DNA of 64,000 nucleotides from Limnobacter sp. SAORIC-580 (GTDB lineage Bacteria; Pseudomonadota; Gammaproteobacteria; Burkholderiales; Burkholderiaceae_B): positions 2,046,001 through 2,110,000 of the forward strand of contig NZ_CP053084.1 in assembly GCF_013004065.1 (NCBI RefSeq). Direction: 5' to 3'. A program made the translations under genes and the position numbers. A model generated the notes under the pieces. That model was not told the DNA's origin and did no database searches. It worked only from the letters and a program-made list of their open reading frames with translations. Below are positions 39,642 to 49,729 of this stretch, piece by piece (the stretch's first letter is position 1; every line of letters starts with the position of its first letter).

Positions 39642-40672
39642 AGATTTACCTGAATCAATCTGTCGGGTCGAAGCAAGGCGCCCTTCCCATCCGTTTCTAA
39701 AATGCCTGTTCCCATGAATCGGGAATTGCCTTTGAAGGCTGTATTGCTAACTTCGGTGTTCACATCCTGTGCAGACGTTTCTCCGTACACCCGCACTCGC
39801 CCTGGCTTGGCATCAACCAGGCTCAGTGGCAACCGTTGCCCGTGCGAAAACCGCCGCGCAAACTCATTGTTCAATTCGACTTTGCCCAGGCTGCCCAAAA
39901 GGGCATCTACCGGGAAAAGCACCGCATCCAAAGCGTCAAAGGGGGTTTCCGATTCACCAAGCACCTTAAGTGCATCCAGGGTGTACGCGCGTTCCACTTT
40001 CAAGTCACCAATTGCTGTTCTGCGCAATTCCGTGAGATAGCCCGCTGTGCCCAAGGCCTTGGCGATGTCTTCGCCCAAGGTGCGCACATAGGTGCCTTTG
40101 CTGCAATTCACTTCCAGTTCAATGGTGCAACTGCTTTCACCATGGATTGTATTGTGCTCGACTTTCATGACATCCAATTGATGGATCAAAAGGGTCCGAG
40201 CGGGTCTGTCCAATTCAATGCCTTCGCGAGCATACTCGTACAAAGGCTTGCCGTCTTTCTTTAATGCAGAAAACATGGGTGGCGTCTGTTGAATTTCACC
40301 AACAAACTGCGCGCACACCTGTTTTACTTCATCCAAGGTGATGCTTTCAAGGGCGCGGGTGCTGACTTTCGTCAATTCTCCCTCAGCGTCACCTGTGTTG
40401 CTTGAAAAACCAAGCCGCACCTTGGTGCGATAGGTTTTGCTGGCATCGATTACATCTGCTGCAAACTTGGTGGCCTCACCGAACATCAATGGCAGCAAAC
40501 CGCTTGCGAGCGGGTCTAGCGTACCGGTGTGACCGGTTTTTTCAGCCCTGTACAAGCGCTTTACAATTTGCAGGGCTTGATTGGACGAGAAACCAGTTGA
40601 TTTATCGAACAACAGCACACCCGACAAGGCACGCTTTTGTTTCTTAGTCTCCGCCACCGTCGCCACCACCAT
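39638..40672 (-). CDS. truB: tRNA pseudouridine(55) synthase TruB
   Basis: An enzyme of about 344 residues that makes pseudouridine 55 in the T loop of tRNAs. Motif [19 protein letters not shown] and the catalytic Asp in [16 protein letters not shown] are clear, and the C-terminal PUA-like part has RVYGETSA. The start is uncertain because the 5' end overlaps the repetitive end of rbfA; ATG 40672 is preferred over a GTG at 40690. Confidence 0.95.
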   Translation of the reverse strand: MVVATVAETKKQKRALSGVLLFDKSTGFSSNQALQIVKRLYRAEKTGHTGTLDPLASGLLPLMFGEATKFAADVIDASKTYRTKVRLGFSSNTGDAEGELTKVSTRALESITLDEVKQVCAQFVGEIQQTPPMFSALKKDGKPLYEYAREGIELDRPARTLLIHQLDVMKVEHNTIHGESSCTIELEVNCSKGTYVRTLGEDIAKALGTAGYLTELRRTAIGDLKVERAYTLDALKVLGESETPFDALDAVLFPVDALLGSLGKVELNNEFARRFSHGQRLPLSLVDAKPGRVRVYGETSAQDVNTEVSNTAFKGNSRFMGTGILETDGKGALLRPDRLIQVNL

Positions 40673-41048
40673 CCGAATCTGTGGCACCACCGCCCTCGCC
40701 TTTCAGCGCCCGGTCGATCATTTGAGACATTTCAGCCCCACGCTCCACCGATTGGTCGTGTTTGAAACGCAAGGTGGGCACGGTGTGAATGTGCAGCTTC
40801 TTGAAAATCAAATTGCGCAAATAACCCGAAGAATCATTCAATGCTTCTTCAGTGGTTTCGGCTGAACCAGTCAACACCGAGAAATACACGGTTGCATAGG
40901 CGTAATCGGGCGTCAGTTCCACATCTGTGATTGTGACAAACCCAAGCCGTGGGTCTCTCAACTCACGGGGAATCAGCTCAGCCAGGTCTTTCTGGATTTG
41001 CTCGGCAACCCGAATACCTCTGGCTGGTGCTTTTTTCTTGTGACGCAT
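40644..41048 (-). CDS. rbfA: 30S ribosome-binding factor RbfA
   Basis: A 134-residue KH-fold protein that helps mature the 5' end of 16S rRNA. RVAEQIQKDLAELI and DPRLGFVTITDVELTPDYA are the conserved blocks. ATG 41048 has the site AAGGAAAG. The last 18 residues are a Gly/Asp-rich tail ([16 protein letters not shown]) encoded by a GGC/GGT/GAC repeat that also forms the truB translation start region. Confidence 0.94.
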   Translation of the reverse strand: MRHKKKAPARGIRVAEQIQKDLAELIPRELRDPRLGFVTITDVELTPDYAYATVYFSVLTGSAETTEEALNDSSGYLRNLIFKKLHIHTVPTLRFKHDQSVERGAEMSQMIDRALKGEGGGATDSDGGGDGGGD

Positions 41049-41075
41049 ACTTTCCTTTTCAAACCCGGGCAGCAA

Positions 41076-43907
41076 TTACAGCTGTGTACGGGCCACTTCC
41101 TTCACTTCAAATGCTTCCAGAATGTCGCCAACCTGGATGTCGTCGTAGTTGTGCAGTTGCAAGCCACACTCAAAGTTCTGACGCACTTCTTTGGCATCGT
41201 CTTTGAATCGCTTGAGCGAGGCCAACTGACCTGTCCACACCACCACGTTGTCGCGCAACAAGCGAACGCCAGCACCGCGACGAATAACACCATCGGTCAC
41301 CATACAACCAGCGACAGAACCCACTTTGGAGATCTTGTACACTTCGCGGATTTCCACGTTACCAATGATTTCCTCTTTCTTGTCGGGCGTCAGCATGCCG
41401 GTCATGGCGGCCTTGATCTCGTCTACTGCGTCATAAATGATGTTGTAGTAGCGAATATCCACACCGTTGTTCTCGGCTGTTTTACGGGCACCTTGATCGG
41501 CACGCACGTTAAAGCCGATGATGACAGCTTTGGAGGCCACTGCCAGGTTGACGTCTGATTCGCTGATGCCACCCACTGCCGCGTGCACCACTTGCACCTT
41601 GACTTCGTCGGTTGACAGCTTTTGCAGGGCATGTGACAGCGCTTCTTGCGAACCCTGTACATCGGCCTTCAAAATCACAGCCAGGCTCTTGACTTCGCCC
41701 TCGGCCATTTGCTCGAACATGTTTTCAAGCTTGGCTGCTTGTTGCTTGGCCAGCTTCACGTCGCGGAATTTGCCTTGACGGAACAGGGCAATTTCACGGG
41801 CCTTGCGTTCATCTGGCAACACAATCACTTCTTCGCCTGCCGCAGGTACATCGCTCAAACCCTGAATTTCTACAGGGATGGACGGGCCGGCGGAGTCAAT
41901 GGAACGACCGTTTTCGTCAACCATGGCACGTACTCGGCCAAATGCAGAACCTGCCAGCACCACGTCGCCTTTCTTCAAGGTACCGCTTTGAACCAACACG
42001 GTGGCCACTGGGCCGCGGCCCTTGTCCAGTCGGGATTCAACCACAAGGCCCTTGGCCGGTGCTTCCACCTGCGCTTTCAATTCCATCACTTCAGCTTGCA
42101 ACAACACTTGTTCCAGCAAGTCGTCAATGCCCTTGCCGGTTTTGGCCGACACGGGAACCATGGGTGAATCGCCGCCGTATTCCTCAGGGACCACAGAGTG
42201 TGTAATCAATTCCTGCTTCACACGCTCTGGGTTGGCATCGGGCTTGTCGATTTTGTTGATAGCCACAACCAAAGGCACATTGGCTGCCTTGGCATGGTGA
42301 ATCGCTTCAATGGTTTGGGGCATCACGCCGTCATCGGCGGATACGACCAGAATAACGATGTCGGTTGCCTTGGCACCCCGGGCACGCATGGCAGTAAACG
42401 CCTCGTGACCTGGGGTATCCAGGAAGGTGATCATGCCGCGTTCCGTTTCAACGTGGTAAGCACCGATGTGCTGCGTAATGCCGCCAGCTTCACCAGAGGC
42501 CACTTTTGCACTGCGAATGTAGTCAAGCAGTGAAGTTTTACCGTGGTCAACGTGACCCATCACGGTAACAACTGGCGCGCGCGGCACTGAAGGCGCCTCG
42601 GAATGTGCGACACCAGCTTCTTCGATCATGGCTTCAGGATCGTCGAGTTTGGCTGCAATCGCTTTGTGACCCAATTCTTCAGTCACAATCATGGCGGTGT
42701 CTTGGTCGAGTACCTGATTGATGGTCACCATTTGGCCCATCTTCATCAAACACTTGATTACCTCAGCAGCCTTCACTGACATTTTGTGCGCCAGGTCGGC
42801 CACAGTAATGGTTTCTGGCACGTGAACATCGCGAACCACAGGTTCAGTTGGCTGGTTGAAGTTGCTTTGTTCCTGGCTGTGGCGGTTGTTTTTGCCCTTG
42901 GGGCCCTTCCAGCCACCAGCGCCTGTGCGGCCAACACCGGTTTCACCGCGTGTTTTCAAACCACCACGGCGGCGGCCTGGTTCTTCCTTTGCACCCGCAG
43001 CGCGAACACCTTTGCGACCACGCTCGGCGGCTGAATCCTCTTCAGTGACAGCAACAATGGCTTTCTCAGGCTTCTTGATTGTAGCAGCCGGCTTGGGAGG
43101 CTCAACCGGCTCCTCGGCCTTCATGACTTTGGATGGCTGGGACATCATGCGGTTAATTGCCGCAACCTCAGCTTCTGCCGCTTTGCGTGCACGCTCTTGA
43201 TTCGCGCTGGCTTTTGCTGCGTCCTCAGCGGCCTTTTTGGCCTTTTGCTCGGCCTTCAACGCATCGGCAGCACGCTGTTCGCGAGCCTTCGCTTCTTGGG
43301 CACGTGCGGCTTGCGCGGCTTCATCTTTAACGTCAGTTTCTTCTTCAGCCTTGGCAGGCTCGGCGCTTTCGGCCTTGGCTTGTTCCACAGCTTCGTGAGC
43401 AAGGCGCTCTTCTTCGGCACGCTGACGCGCTTCTTCCTGAAGCTTCAGTTCGCGCTCGCGCTCTTGCTCAAGCTTGGCTTGTTTTTCTTTCAGTTCTGCT
43501 TCCTGGCGTGCCTTCAACTCGGCCTGGCGCTGGGCTTCAGCGTCGCGGCGGGCTTGTTCTGCGGGTTCAAGCTGAGCTTCCATGACTGGCTCGCTTTCAC
43601 CGGCTTTCTCGGCACGCTGAACGAACACACGCTTCTTGCGCACCTCAACCTGCACCGTGCGCGCGCGGCCGCCAGGGCCAGCCTGTTTGATTTCACTGGT
43701 CTGCTTGCGGGTGAGGGTAATTTTCTTCTGACCGCTTTCAGATCCGTGCGCCTTTCTCAGGCTTTCCAAAAGCTTTCCCTTGTCCGCTTCAGTAACTGCA
43801 TCTGCCTCAGAATTTTTGCTCACGCCAGCAGACTTCAGCTGCTCCAAAAGAACATCGGCGGGCATTTTCAACTCTGCTGCAAACTGTGCGACTGTGGTAC
43901 TGGTCAT
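41076..43907 (-). CDS. infB: translation initiation factor IF-2
   Basis: A 943-residue GTPase that brings initiator tRNA to the 30S subunit. The IF2-N domain ([20 protein letters not shown]) starts it; residues about 110-250 are a Lys/Glu/Ala/Gln coiled-coil linker; a basic Gly-rich segment and a second IF2-N-like domain ([17 protein letters not shown]) come next; the G domain has G1 GHVDHGKTS near 450, then beta-barrel domains and the fMet-tRNA-binding end. It lies 72 bases behind nusA. Confidence 0.97.
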   Translation of the reverse strand: MTSTTVAQFAAELKMPADVLLEQLKSAGVSKNSEADAVTEADKGKLLESLRKAHGSESGQKKITLTRKQTSEIKQAGPGGRARTVQVEVRKKRVFVQRAEKAGESEPVMEAQLEPAEQARRDAEAQRQAELKARQEAELKEKQAKLEQERERELKLQEEARQRAEEERLAHEAVEQAKAESAEPAKAEEETDVKDEAAQAARAQEAKAREQRAADALKAEQKAKKAAEDAAKASANQERARKAAEAEVAAINRMMSQPSKVMKAEEPVEPPKPAATIKKPEKAIVAVTEEDSAAERGRKGVRAAGAKEEPGRRRGGLKTRGETGVGRTGAGGWKGPKGKNNRHSQEQSNFNQPTEPVVRDVHVPETITVADLAHKMSVKAAEVIKCLMKMGQMVTINQVLDQDTAMIVTEELGHKAIAAKLDDPEAMIEEAGVAHSEAPSVPRAPVVTVMGHVDHGKTSLLDYIRSAKVASGEAGGITQHIGAYHVETERGMITFLDTPGHEAFTAMRARGAKATDIVILVVSADDGVMPQTIEAIHHAKAANVPLVVAINKIDKPDANPERVKQELITHSVVPEEYGGDSPMVPVSAKTGKGIDDLLEQVLLQAEVMELKAQVEAPAKGLVVESRLDKGRGPVATVLVQSGTLKKGDVVLAGSAFGRVRAMVDENGRSIDSAGPSIPVEIQGLSDVPAAGEEVIVLPDERKAREIALFRQGKFRDVKLAKQQAAKLENMFEQMAEGEVKSLAVILKADVQGSQEALSHALQKLSTDEVKVQVVHAAVGGISESDVNLAVASKAVIIGFNVRADQGARKTAENNGVDIRYYNIIYDAVDEIKAAMTGMLTPDKKEEIIGNVEIREVYKISKVGSVAGCMVTDGVIRRGAGVRLLRDNVVVWTGQLASLKRFKDDAKEVRQNFECGLQLHNYDDIQVGDILEAFEVKEVARTQL

Positions 43908-43936
43908 CTACTATTCCTTCAAATTCCCTTGCTGAC

Positions 43937-43952
43937 CGGGCCGAGTGGCCCG
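43937..43952. other. GC-rich hairpin between nusA and infB
   Basis: CGGGCC and GGCCCG form a perfect 6-base stem with a GAGT loop. There is no T-tract on either strand, so it is not an ordinary terminator; it could be an RNA processing or pausing element in the operon. Confidence 0.35.
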
Positions 43953-43979
43953 ATTCGACTCTACTCAATGCGGTTTGTA

Positions 43980-45449
43980 TTATTCAAACCAGTGTGCTCG
44001 CGCTTTCATAATGATGTCGCGGGCGCGGTCTTCTTCAATTCCTGCAATTTCAACCAATTCATCGACTGCCAATTCGGCCAGACCTTCGCGGTCAGAAATT
44101 TCAGCGGCTGCCAATTTGCCAACCAGATCGGCATCCACACCTTCGATGGACATCAAATCGCCTGCACCCTCAACCATTTCTTCACGGGCAATTGCCTCGG
44201 TCAACAATGCATTGCGGGCACGGGTTCTCAGTTCTTCGACAGTGTCTGCGTCAAATGCTTCAATTTCCTGCATTTCAGCGATGGGTACGTAGGCCACTTC
44301 TTCAAGACCGGTGAAGCCTTCTTCGATCAGAATGTTGGCCACTTCCTCGTCCACATCCAGCTTGCTGGTGAACAATTCACGCAACTTGCCGATTTCTTCT
44401 TCGGAACGCTTGGCCGATTCTTCGGGTGTCATGATATTGATTTGCCAGCCGGTGAGGTCGGAAGCCAAACGCACATTCTGACCGCTGCGGCCAATGGCTT
44501 GTGCCAGTTCAGCTTCGTCCACCACCACTTCCATCACGTGCTGGTCTTCATCCACAACGATGGATTGAACAGTAGCAGGCGACAAGGCGCCGATTACAAA
44601 TTGGGCTGGATCTTCAGACCACAACACGATGTCCACACGCTCGCCGCCCAATTCCTGGGTAACGGCCTGAACGCGAGAACCACGCACGCCCACACAAGTG
44701 CCGATTGGATCAATGCGACGGTCGTGAGCCAACACTGCGATCTTGGCACGCATGCCGGGATCGCGGGCAGCACCCTTGATTTCCAGGTGGCCTTGCTCAA
44801 TTTCAGGCACTTCCATGGCAAACAAGGCTTTAATGAACTCGGGCGAAGTGCGTGACAGAATGACTTGCTGGCCACGGGCCATGCGATCAACCTTCCACAG
44901 GTAGGCGCGCACACGGTCACCGGGACGCAGGCTTTCGCGAGGAATCATTTGATCACGGGGCAAGCGGGCTTCGATACGGCCACTTTCAACAATGGCGTCA
45001 CCACGCTCCATGCGCTTAACCTGACCAATCACGATTTTGTCGCCACGGTCGAGAAAGTCTTGCAAAATTTGCTCACGCTCGGCGTCGCGAACGCGCTGCA
45101 GAATGACCTGCTTGGCTGCTTGTGCACCAATTCGACCAAACTCAACAGGCTCAAGTTCTTCTTCGATGAAGTCGCCCATTTCGGCTTCAGCATCGTGTTT
45201 CAAGGCCTGGTCTAGAACCATTTGATAGGCGGGATCGTAGAAATCTTCTTCTGTGACCACTTCCCAGCGGCGGAAAGTGTCGTAGTCGCCTGTGTCGCGG
45301 TCAATAGACACGCGGACATCCACTTCTTCATCGAAGCGCTTCTTGGTTGCGGAAGCCAATGCCAATTCGAGCGCACCAAAGACGATGTCTTTGTCCACAT
45401 TCTTCTCGCGCGCCAACGCATCAACTAATAAAAGCAACTCACGGCTCAT
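43980..45449 (-). CDS. nusA: transcription termination/antitermination factor NusA
   Basis: A 489-residue RNA-polymerase-binding factor. In order: N-terminal RNAP-binding domain ([15 protein letters not shown]), S1 domain with [18 protein letters not shown], two KH domains ([37 protein letters not shown]) and two acidic C-terminal helix-hairpin repeats. It modulates pausing, termination and antitermination. Standard rimP-nusA-infB order, 10 bases after rimP. Confidence 0.97.
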   Translation of the reverse strand: MSRELLLLVDALAREKNVDKDIVFGALELALASATKKRFDEEVDVRVSIDRDTGDYDTFRRWEVVTEEDFYDPAYQMVLDQALKHDAEAEMGDFIEEELEPVEFGRIGAQAAKQVILQRVRDAEREQILQDFLDRGDKIVIGQVKRMERGDAIVESGRIEARLPRDQMIPRESLRPGDRVRAYLWKVDRMARGQQVILSRTSPEFIKALFAMEVPEIEQGHLEIKGAARDPGMRAKIAVLAHDRRIDPIGTCVGVRGSRVQAVTQELGGERVDIVLWSEDPAQFVIGALSPATVQSIVVDEDQHVMEVVVDEAELAQAIGRSGQNVRLASDLTGWQINIMTPEESAKRSEEEIGKLRELFTSKLDVDEEVANILIEEGFTGLEEVAYVPIAEMQEIEAFDADTVEELRTRARNALLTEAIAREEMVEGAGDLMSIEGVDADLVGKLAAAEISDREGLAELAVDELVEIAGIEEDRARDIIMKARAHWFE

Positions 45450-45459
45450 TCCAGGGCTC

Positions 45460-45975
45460 CTAAAACTTTAGATGGGGGACCAGACGGGCACCCGCCAAAT
45501 CAGTTATTTCAAAATCAAGCAAATAGGGTTCGGCATTTTTACCGTCGGGGGTCACCAAGACACCCCAGGTTTGCTCTTTGCCCTTTTGCAATACACCTTT
45601 GAACTGTTTTTGATTGTTGATGGCCCGTTTGAATTTCAAGGACACCTCTTGCTCCAAAAACCGTTCGAAATCTTTTTTGCGGCGTAAAACGCGATCAACG
45701 CCCGGCGAGGAAATCTCGAGCCGTTCGTAGTTGACATTTTCGACGGTGAACAGGTGGGTAAGCTGGTGGCTGACCTTTTCGCAATCTTCGACGGTAACGC
45801 CAGTGGGTGAATCGATCATGATGCGCAACAGACCATTGCCCTCGCGCTCAATATCGGCCACTTCAAGGCCCAGAGAGGCGATCACGGCGTCGGCTTCAGT
45901 AACCCAGGATTCTGACCACACGCCAGACCATGAATTGCCAACAAATTCTTCAGGATTGATCACTTCGCCTTTCAA
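45460..45975 (-). CDS. rimP: ribosome maturation factor RimP
   Basis: A protein of up to 171 residues needed for 30S maturation. Conserved blocks are [37 protein letters not shown] and [21 protein letters not shown], followed by a C-terminal SH3-like domain. The start is a TTG at 45975 with AAAGG nearby; a GTG at 45963 or a later GTG would be shorter and closer to the normal length of about 150 residues. It begins the rimP-nusA-infB operon; its promoter must lie in the 70 bases before the rluB terminator. Confidence 0.93.
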   Translation of the reverse strand: MKGEVINPEEFVGNSWSGVWSESWVTEADAVIASLGLEVADIEREGNGLLRIMIDSPTGVTVEDCEKVSHQLTHLFTVENVNYERLEISSPGVDRVLRRKKDFERFLEQEVSLKFKRAINNQKQFKGVLQKGKEQTWGVLVTPDGKNAEPYLLDFEITDLAGARLVPHLKF

Positions 45976-46045
45976 CGTTCTTAACCTTTACTTGTCTGTT
46001 CGCTTCGCTTGTTCACTTTATTTGCGTACTTAAAACCGCCTCGCC

Positions 46046-46070
46046 AAAAAAAAATGGGCCTGTAAGCCCA
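46046..46070 (-). terminator. rho-independent terminator after rluB
   Basis: On the minus strand TGGGC and GCCCA form a 5-base stem with a 6-base loop followed by nine T. It lies about 95 bases beyond the rluB stop and separates rluB from rimP. Confidence 0.8.
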
Positions 46071-46166
46071 CTTCATTTGAGACACCCTTTTTGGAGTGGG
46101 CGCTCAGGCAGCCTCAGAGAATAACCGAAACTGCCTTTATTTTCAAGTAATTTCAGGTGCGGAGAA

Positions 46167-47537
46167 CTACGCGGCCGGTGCCTTCCGGCGTCTACGCTGC
46201 TGGGGTTTCTGGGCTGCGCCATTTCCACCCTCATTGCCGCGCCCGGGGCCGCGCCCGGCAGAAGGACCACCAGACCGCGGACCCGCATTGCGTGGCCCTG
46301 AGGGGCGCTTGCCTGTGCCAGCAAACTTTCCAGCTGGGGCAGCACCATTGCCATTGGCACCTGTTCTGTTGCCATTTCGGTCACCACCGCCACCTCGCCG
46401 GGCTGAGCCCCCGGCAGAAGACAAGTTGTTCTGGTTGCTCAACGCGGCGGCTGCGGCAGCGCCAGACACGGTGAGGTAAGTTTGGGTTGGCGTGGTAAAG
46501 GCCAAGCCTGGGTCTATCAGGGGTTGACCGTTGCGACGCTTGTTGTTTTTCGAGCCAATGTTCTTTTTGTCACGGCGAATGGCACCTTCTTGGGCAGACT
46601 CATCCACCTTCAAGCCCAATGACTGCATATAGGACATGGCCTCAAGTGCTTCCATTTCCATGTGGCGGCCACGTTTCAAGGTGGAGGGCATCAGGATGTC
46701 GCCAAAACGTGTGCGAATCAGGCGACTTACGGTCAGGTTACAGGCCTCAAACATGCGGCGAACCTCTCGGTTGCGCCCTTCTTTCAAGCCAACTTTGTAC
46801 CAGCGGTTAGCACCCTCACCGCCTGCAGCATCCACATAGAGAAACTTGGCAGGACCGTCTTCAAGCTGAATACCAGTGAGCAATTGCTGGCGTTGTTCTT
46901 CAGAAAGCTCACCCAGAATGCGCACAGCGTACTCACGCTGCACTTCGTAACGCGGGTGCATTAAACGGTTGGCCAACTCGCCCGAGGAGGTGAACAGCAA
47001 TAAGCCCTCGGTGTTGAAATCGAGACGCCCCACTGCAATCCACTTGCCGTTTGAAATTTTCGGCAGTTTCTGAAATACGGTGGTGCGCCCCTGGGGGTCG
47101 TCCATGGACACAATTTCGCCGGCGGGCTTGTGATAAATAAGTACCCGAGGTGGCTTGGATTTGTTTTTGCGCTGAATCAGCTTGCCATTGACACGCACCT
47201 GGTCGGTGGGCAACACGCGCTGGCCCAGGTGGGCAGGTTCAGCATTGACAGAGACACGCCCAGCGACAATCAGCTCTTCCATTTCACGACGAGAACCCAT
47301 ACCGGAATCGGCCAATACCTTGTGCAACTTGGGCGCCAATTCGGGGTCTAGCCGCACATTCAGCTTGCTGCGGTTCTTGCCTGCGCCGCCACCCTCTTCA
47401 GACTTCAGGCCTTCAACCTGATCCAGCACTTCGCCCCATTCCAGATCATGACTTTCGCTGTCTATGCTGACTGCCGCCTGCTCGGGAATTGGGTTGCTGT
47501 CGAGTGTTTCAGTTGCTTTGCGCTTGTTGGTTCTCAT
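46167..47537 (-). CDS. rluB: 23S rRNA pseudouridine(2605) synthase RluB
   Basis: A 456-residue RsuA-family pseudouridine synthase. An N-terminal acidic segment is followed by an S4 RNA-binding domain ([21 protein letters not shown]), the catalytic domain with the Asp motif [15 protein letters not shown], and [15 protein letters not shown]. The last about 115 residues are a low-complexity tail rich in Asn, Gly, Arg, Ala and Pro ending in [10 protein letters not shown], probably disordered and RNA-binding. Start at ATG 47537 (MRTNKRK) overlaps scpB; an earlier in-frame ATG at 47618 lies deep inside scpB. Confidence 0.92.
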   Translation of the reverse strand: MRTNKRKATETLDSNPIPEQAAVSIDSESHDLEWGEVLDQVEGLKSEEGGGAGKNRSKLNVRLDPELAPKLHKVLADSGMGSRREMEELIVAGRVSVNAEPAHLGQRVLPTDQVRVNGKLIQRKNKSKPPRVLIYHKPAGEIVSMDDPQGRTTVFQKLPKISNGKWIAVGRLDFNTEGLLLFTSSGELANRLMHPRYEVQREYAVRILGELSEEQRQQLLTGIQLEDGPAKFLYVDAAGGEGANRWYKVGLKEGRNREVRRMFEACNLTVSRLIRTRFGDILMPSTLKRGRHMEMEALEAMSYMQSLGLKVDESAQEGAIRRDKKNIGSKNNKRRNGQPLIDPGLAFTTPTQTYLTVSGAAAAAALSNQNNLSSAGGSARRGGGGDRNGNRTGANGNGAAPAGKFAGTGKRPSGPRNAGPRSGGPSAGRGPGRGNEGGNGAAQKPQQRRRRKAPAA

Positions 47538-48123
47538 CGTTTTCCGCTGTTTCGCTGTCATCCAGATCAAATGGAATGACTTTCTGTAATTCATCAGCCA
47601 GCTGTTGGTCTTTTTCATCGTCCAGTGCTGGCAAGTCGCTTAGGCTGGCCAAATTCAGGTCAGCCAAAAACTGGGGCGTGGTTGCCCACAGTGCTGGGCG
47701 CCCCGGCGCATCGCGGTGGCCGATTGACTCGATCCAGCCGCGATCCTCGAGCGCCTTCATGACCTGGGTAGACACGGTGACCCCACGAATGGACTCGATG
47801 TCGCCCCGGGTGACCGGCTGCTTGTAGGCAATAATTGCCAGGGTTTCCATGGTTGCCCTTGAGTACTTCGGGGGCTTCTCGGGATTCATTTGTTCGAGGT
47901 AACGTTTGACGTCCTCTCGGGTTTGGAAGCGCCAGCCCGTTTTGACTTGCACAAGTTCCAAACCCTTGTGAGTCCAATCTCGACGCAGGTCTTCCAACAA
48001 GGTTGTGACCACGGATGCATCAATTGCATCATCGAACAGGCGCATCAATTCCTTGACGGCAATGGGCTCGACCGAACACAGCAATGCTGCTTCTAATATG
48101 TTTTTAGCGCGCTGGGGATCCAT
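47509..48123 (-). CDS. scpB: segregation and condensation protein B
   Basis: A 204-residue winged-helix protein that with ScpA and SMC forms the bacterial condensin. The N-terminal helix block [22 protein letters not shown] and the central [24 protein letters not shown] (in parts) with the RG-type turn are conserved. The C-terminus is acidic. scpA and smc are not in the window. It overlaps rluB by 29 bases, a common arrangement. A promoter-like sequence with a DnaA-box-like spacer lies about 150 bases upstream. Confidence 0.94.
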   Translation of the reverse strand: MDPQRAKNILEAALLCSVEPIAVKELMRLFDDAIDASVVTTLLEDLRRDWTHKGLELVQVKTGWRFQTREDVKRYLEQMNPEKPPKYSRATMETLAIIAYKQPVTRGDIESIRGVTVSTQVMKALEDRGWIESIGHRDAPGRPALWATTPQFLADLNLASLSDLPALDDEKDQQLADELQKVIPFDLDDSETAENDENQQAQSN

Positions 48124-48269
48124 CCAGGCGGACTCACTTTAAGAAATTCAGGTGTTGATAGGGAAATAGTGCCGATTGGTCCTGCAGGCCGATGTGGCTG
48201 TTGCCAGCGGGGTGCAGGGGCGCAGCGTGAAACGAGTTGCGCGACAGGCATTTTATAAACCGATGGCGC

Positions 48270-48299
48270 ATTGTAACCACGTTATCCACCGCTCAGCAA
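48270..48299 (-). promoter_or_regulatory. candidate scpB promoter with DnaA-box-like spacer
   Basis: On the minus strand TTGCTG (48299-48294) and TACAAT (48275-48270) are 18 bases apart. The spacer includes GGTGGATAA, one base from the inverted DnaA-box consensus TGTGGATAA. The -35 is weak, the -10 is good. Confidence 0.45.
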
Positions 48300-48322
48300 C
48301 CACTTGATCACACAATTAATTT

Positions 48323-48352
48323 CAAAAAAAACGGCTCACCGAGGCAAGCCGT
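48323..48352 (-). terminator. rho-independent terminator on the minus strand
   Basis: ACGGCT (48331-48336) and AGCCGT (48347-48352) form a perfect stem; on the minus strand eight T follow. It would end transcription from the DUF1289 side, or a separate small RNA, before the scpB promoter. Confidence 0.85.
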
Positions 48353-48451
48353 ATCTGAAAGTAACCCACGGAGGGTCGGAGACATTCATAGAGTGCTGGA
48401 ACAAAGTGCACCGAACATCCCCACTGTGGCTTACCCCGAGGCTTATGGAAC

Positions 48452-48497
48452 TTATCCACACTGGGCGGGGAAAACCTTCCCTATTCGCTGTGGATAA
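48452..48497. other. inverted pair of consensus DnaA-box sequences
   Basis: TTATCCACA at 48452-48460 and its exact inverse TGTGGATAA at 48489-48497 are 28 bases apart; within the loop GGGAA (48468-48472) faces TTCCC (48477-48481). Both nine-mers equal the strong E. coli DnaA box. As RNA the same sequence would fold into a nested stem-loop, so either reading is possible. Confidence 0.6.
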
Positions 48498-48584
48498 AAT
48501 TTTCAGCCTGTTGATTTTGTGCAGTTTTTGGTTGGTTGATTAAAAACTGAGCATGGGCTCTAGAGACTATCAACTCTTGCTATT

Positions 48585-48800
48585 TCAGCTTTCCCAGCGA
48601 TAGCCAACACCCGCTTGGCGGATGCGGTTCCAGATAGCCTCTTTCTCCTCGTCGCTTTTAAACAGCCAACCATCGACTTCGTCCAGAGTGCGACCACACC
48701 CCATGCAAATATCGTCTCCAAGGTTGGTTGAACAAAAACCCACGCAAGGGGTATCGGCTTGGGGCCACACAGGCAGGTTGGCGTATTCAGGTTTTGACAT
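48585..48800 (-). CDS. DUF1289 family protein
   Basis: A 71-residue protein with a four-Cys pattern, CVGFCSTNLGDDICMGCGR, that probably binds a metal ion, followed by a short helix (EEKEAIWNRIRQAG). DUF1289 proteins are small Fe-S or zinc-like proteins of unknown role (YdhL in E. coli). It lies 9 bases behind the DUF4442 gene and probably shares its transcript. Confidence 0.9.
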   Translation of the reverse strand: MSKPEYANLPVWPQADTPCVGFCSTNLGDDICMGCGRTLDEVDGWLFKSDEEKEAIWNRIRQAGVGYRWES

Positions 48801-48809
48801 GATGCTGCT

Positions 48810-49304
48810 TTAGTTGGGGTTGGGACGGTACTGCTTCTTCAGGCGAATATAGAGCACTTTGGTGACGTGTGCGACAACCGAGCCATCGGCGTGGGTGATG
48901 TCGGTCTCGAAGGTGTGCAAAACTTTTTCACCAGTGGCCGCTTTGGCTTTGATTTCTTCCAGTGTTTGATCATCAACTTGATACACGCCTTTGACCAAGG
49001 CGTTACCCGGTGCAACAAACCGAATGTTGGCCTCTTGATCCCACACATGGTAGCGACTGCCCAAGCGCTTCATGAGAATGAGCATGTAGAAGGGATCGGC
49101 CATGGCGTAGAGAGAACCGCCAAATTGCGTACCCATGATGTTCTTGTTGCGACGCGTGAGTGGCATGTGCACTTCGACTTCTTCGAAATTGGCACTGATG
49201 TGATGTACATGAATGCCTGCGCCGCGCAAAGGTGCGTAAAAATTCATGGCCCTGCGCATGAATTCGGGCTTGTCAGAGAGGTTTTTCAGAAATTTTTTAA
49301 ACAT
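48810..49304 (-). CDS. DUF4442 / hotdog-fold thioesterase-like protein
   Basis: A 164-residue protein with a hotdog fold. NIMGTQFGGSLYAMADPFYMLILM is the central helix region (seen in parts), and NIRFVAPGNALVKGVYQV and the AHVTKVLYIRLK strand follow. Proteins of this family may hydrolyse acyl-CoA or act as acyl carriers, but DUF4442 members have no proven substrate. No signal peptide. Next to tRNA-fMet, which runs divergently. Confidence 0.85.
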   Translation of the reverse strand: MFKKFLKNLSDKPEFMRRAMNFYAPLRGAGIHVHHISANFEEVEVHMPLTRRNKNIMGTQFGGSLYAMADPFYMLILMKRLGSRYHVWDQEANIRFVAPGNALVKGVYQVDDQTLEEIKAKAATGEKVLHTFETDITHADGSVVAHVTKVLYIRLKKQYRPNPN

Positions 49305-49387
49305 TTTTTACCGCGAGTTTTTCTTGTGGTTTCAGTAGGATAAAGGTTTTTCAGCCACGGTTTAGGCGTTTGCATGCGTTTGTGCAC

Positions 49388-49416
49388 TTGCACACAAGGG
49401 GGAAACCCGCTATAGT
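49388..49416 (+). promoter_or_regulatory. sigma70-type promoter of tRNA-fMet
   Basis: -35 TTGCAC at 49388-49393 and -10 TATAGT at 49411-49416 are separated by 17 bases. The -10 is 15 bases before the mature 5' end, consistent with a short leader. Confidence 0.85.
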
Positions 49417-49431
49417 TTCGTTCTTACCAGA

Positions 49432-49508
<77 letters not shown>

Positions 49509-49514
49509 AATACA

Positions 49515-49550
49515 GAAAAAAGGCCAATCATCTCGGTGATTGGCCTTTTT
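49515..49550 (+). terminator. rho-independent terminator after tRNA-fMet
   Basis: AAAAAGGCCAATCA and TGATTGGCCTTTTT form a perfect 14-base stem with a 6-base loop (TCTCGG). It is symmetrical and may also stop transcripts from the hydrolase operon on the other strand. Confidence 0.92.
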
Positions 49551-49729
49551 GTTTTTCCGACATCAGACTTTGTAAATTCAAAGCGAATGCCAAGGTGTAG
49601 TCGATCCAGCTTAGTTCTAAAACAAGTGGAGTAGAGCTACTCGCATCAGGTCGCCAATGGTCTATGTCACATCAATGTTGTCGAATCCTATTAATTGATT
49701 GATGGATTTAAATCATGGTTGATGTACCT

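Larger units (their letters stand above)
48124..48584. other. 461-base gene-free interval between DUF1289 and scpB
   Basis: No convincing protein gene is present; open frames on the plus strand are short and without family signature. The interval contains a promoter-like pair facing scpB (48270-48299), a minus-strand terminator (48323-48352), a pair of inverted DnaA-box sequences (48452-48497), and an AT-rich stretch at 48495-48550. Long imperfect pairing between GTAAGCCAC-type and GTGGGTTAC-type segments on the minus strand suggests structured RNA upstream of the terminator. Confidence 0.6.

Noticed and set aside
43197..44855. 552-codon open frame on the plus strand opposite infB and nusA
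   Set aside because: It is a mirror of highly conserved genes on the minus strand, has Phe/Leu/Cys-rich composition and no recognisable domain.
48452..48497. Calling this the chromosomal replication origin
   Set aside because: Only two or three DnaA boxes, and no dnaA, dnaN, gyrB or parAB genes nearby.
48237..48543. Two short open frames in the gene-free gap
   Set aside because: They overlap the terminator, the scpB promoter and the DnaA-box pair, and show no protein-like composition.
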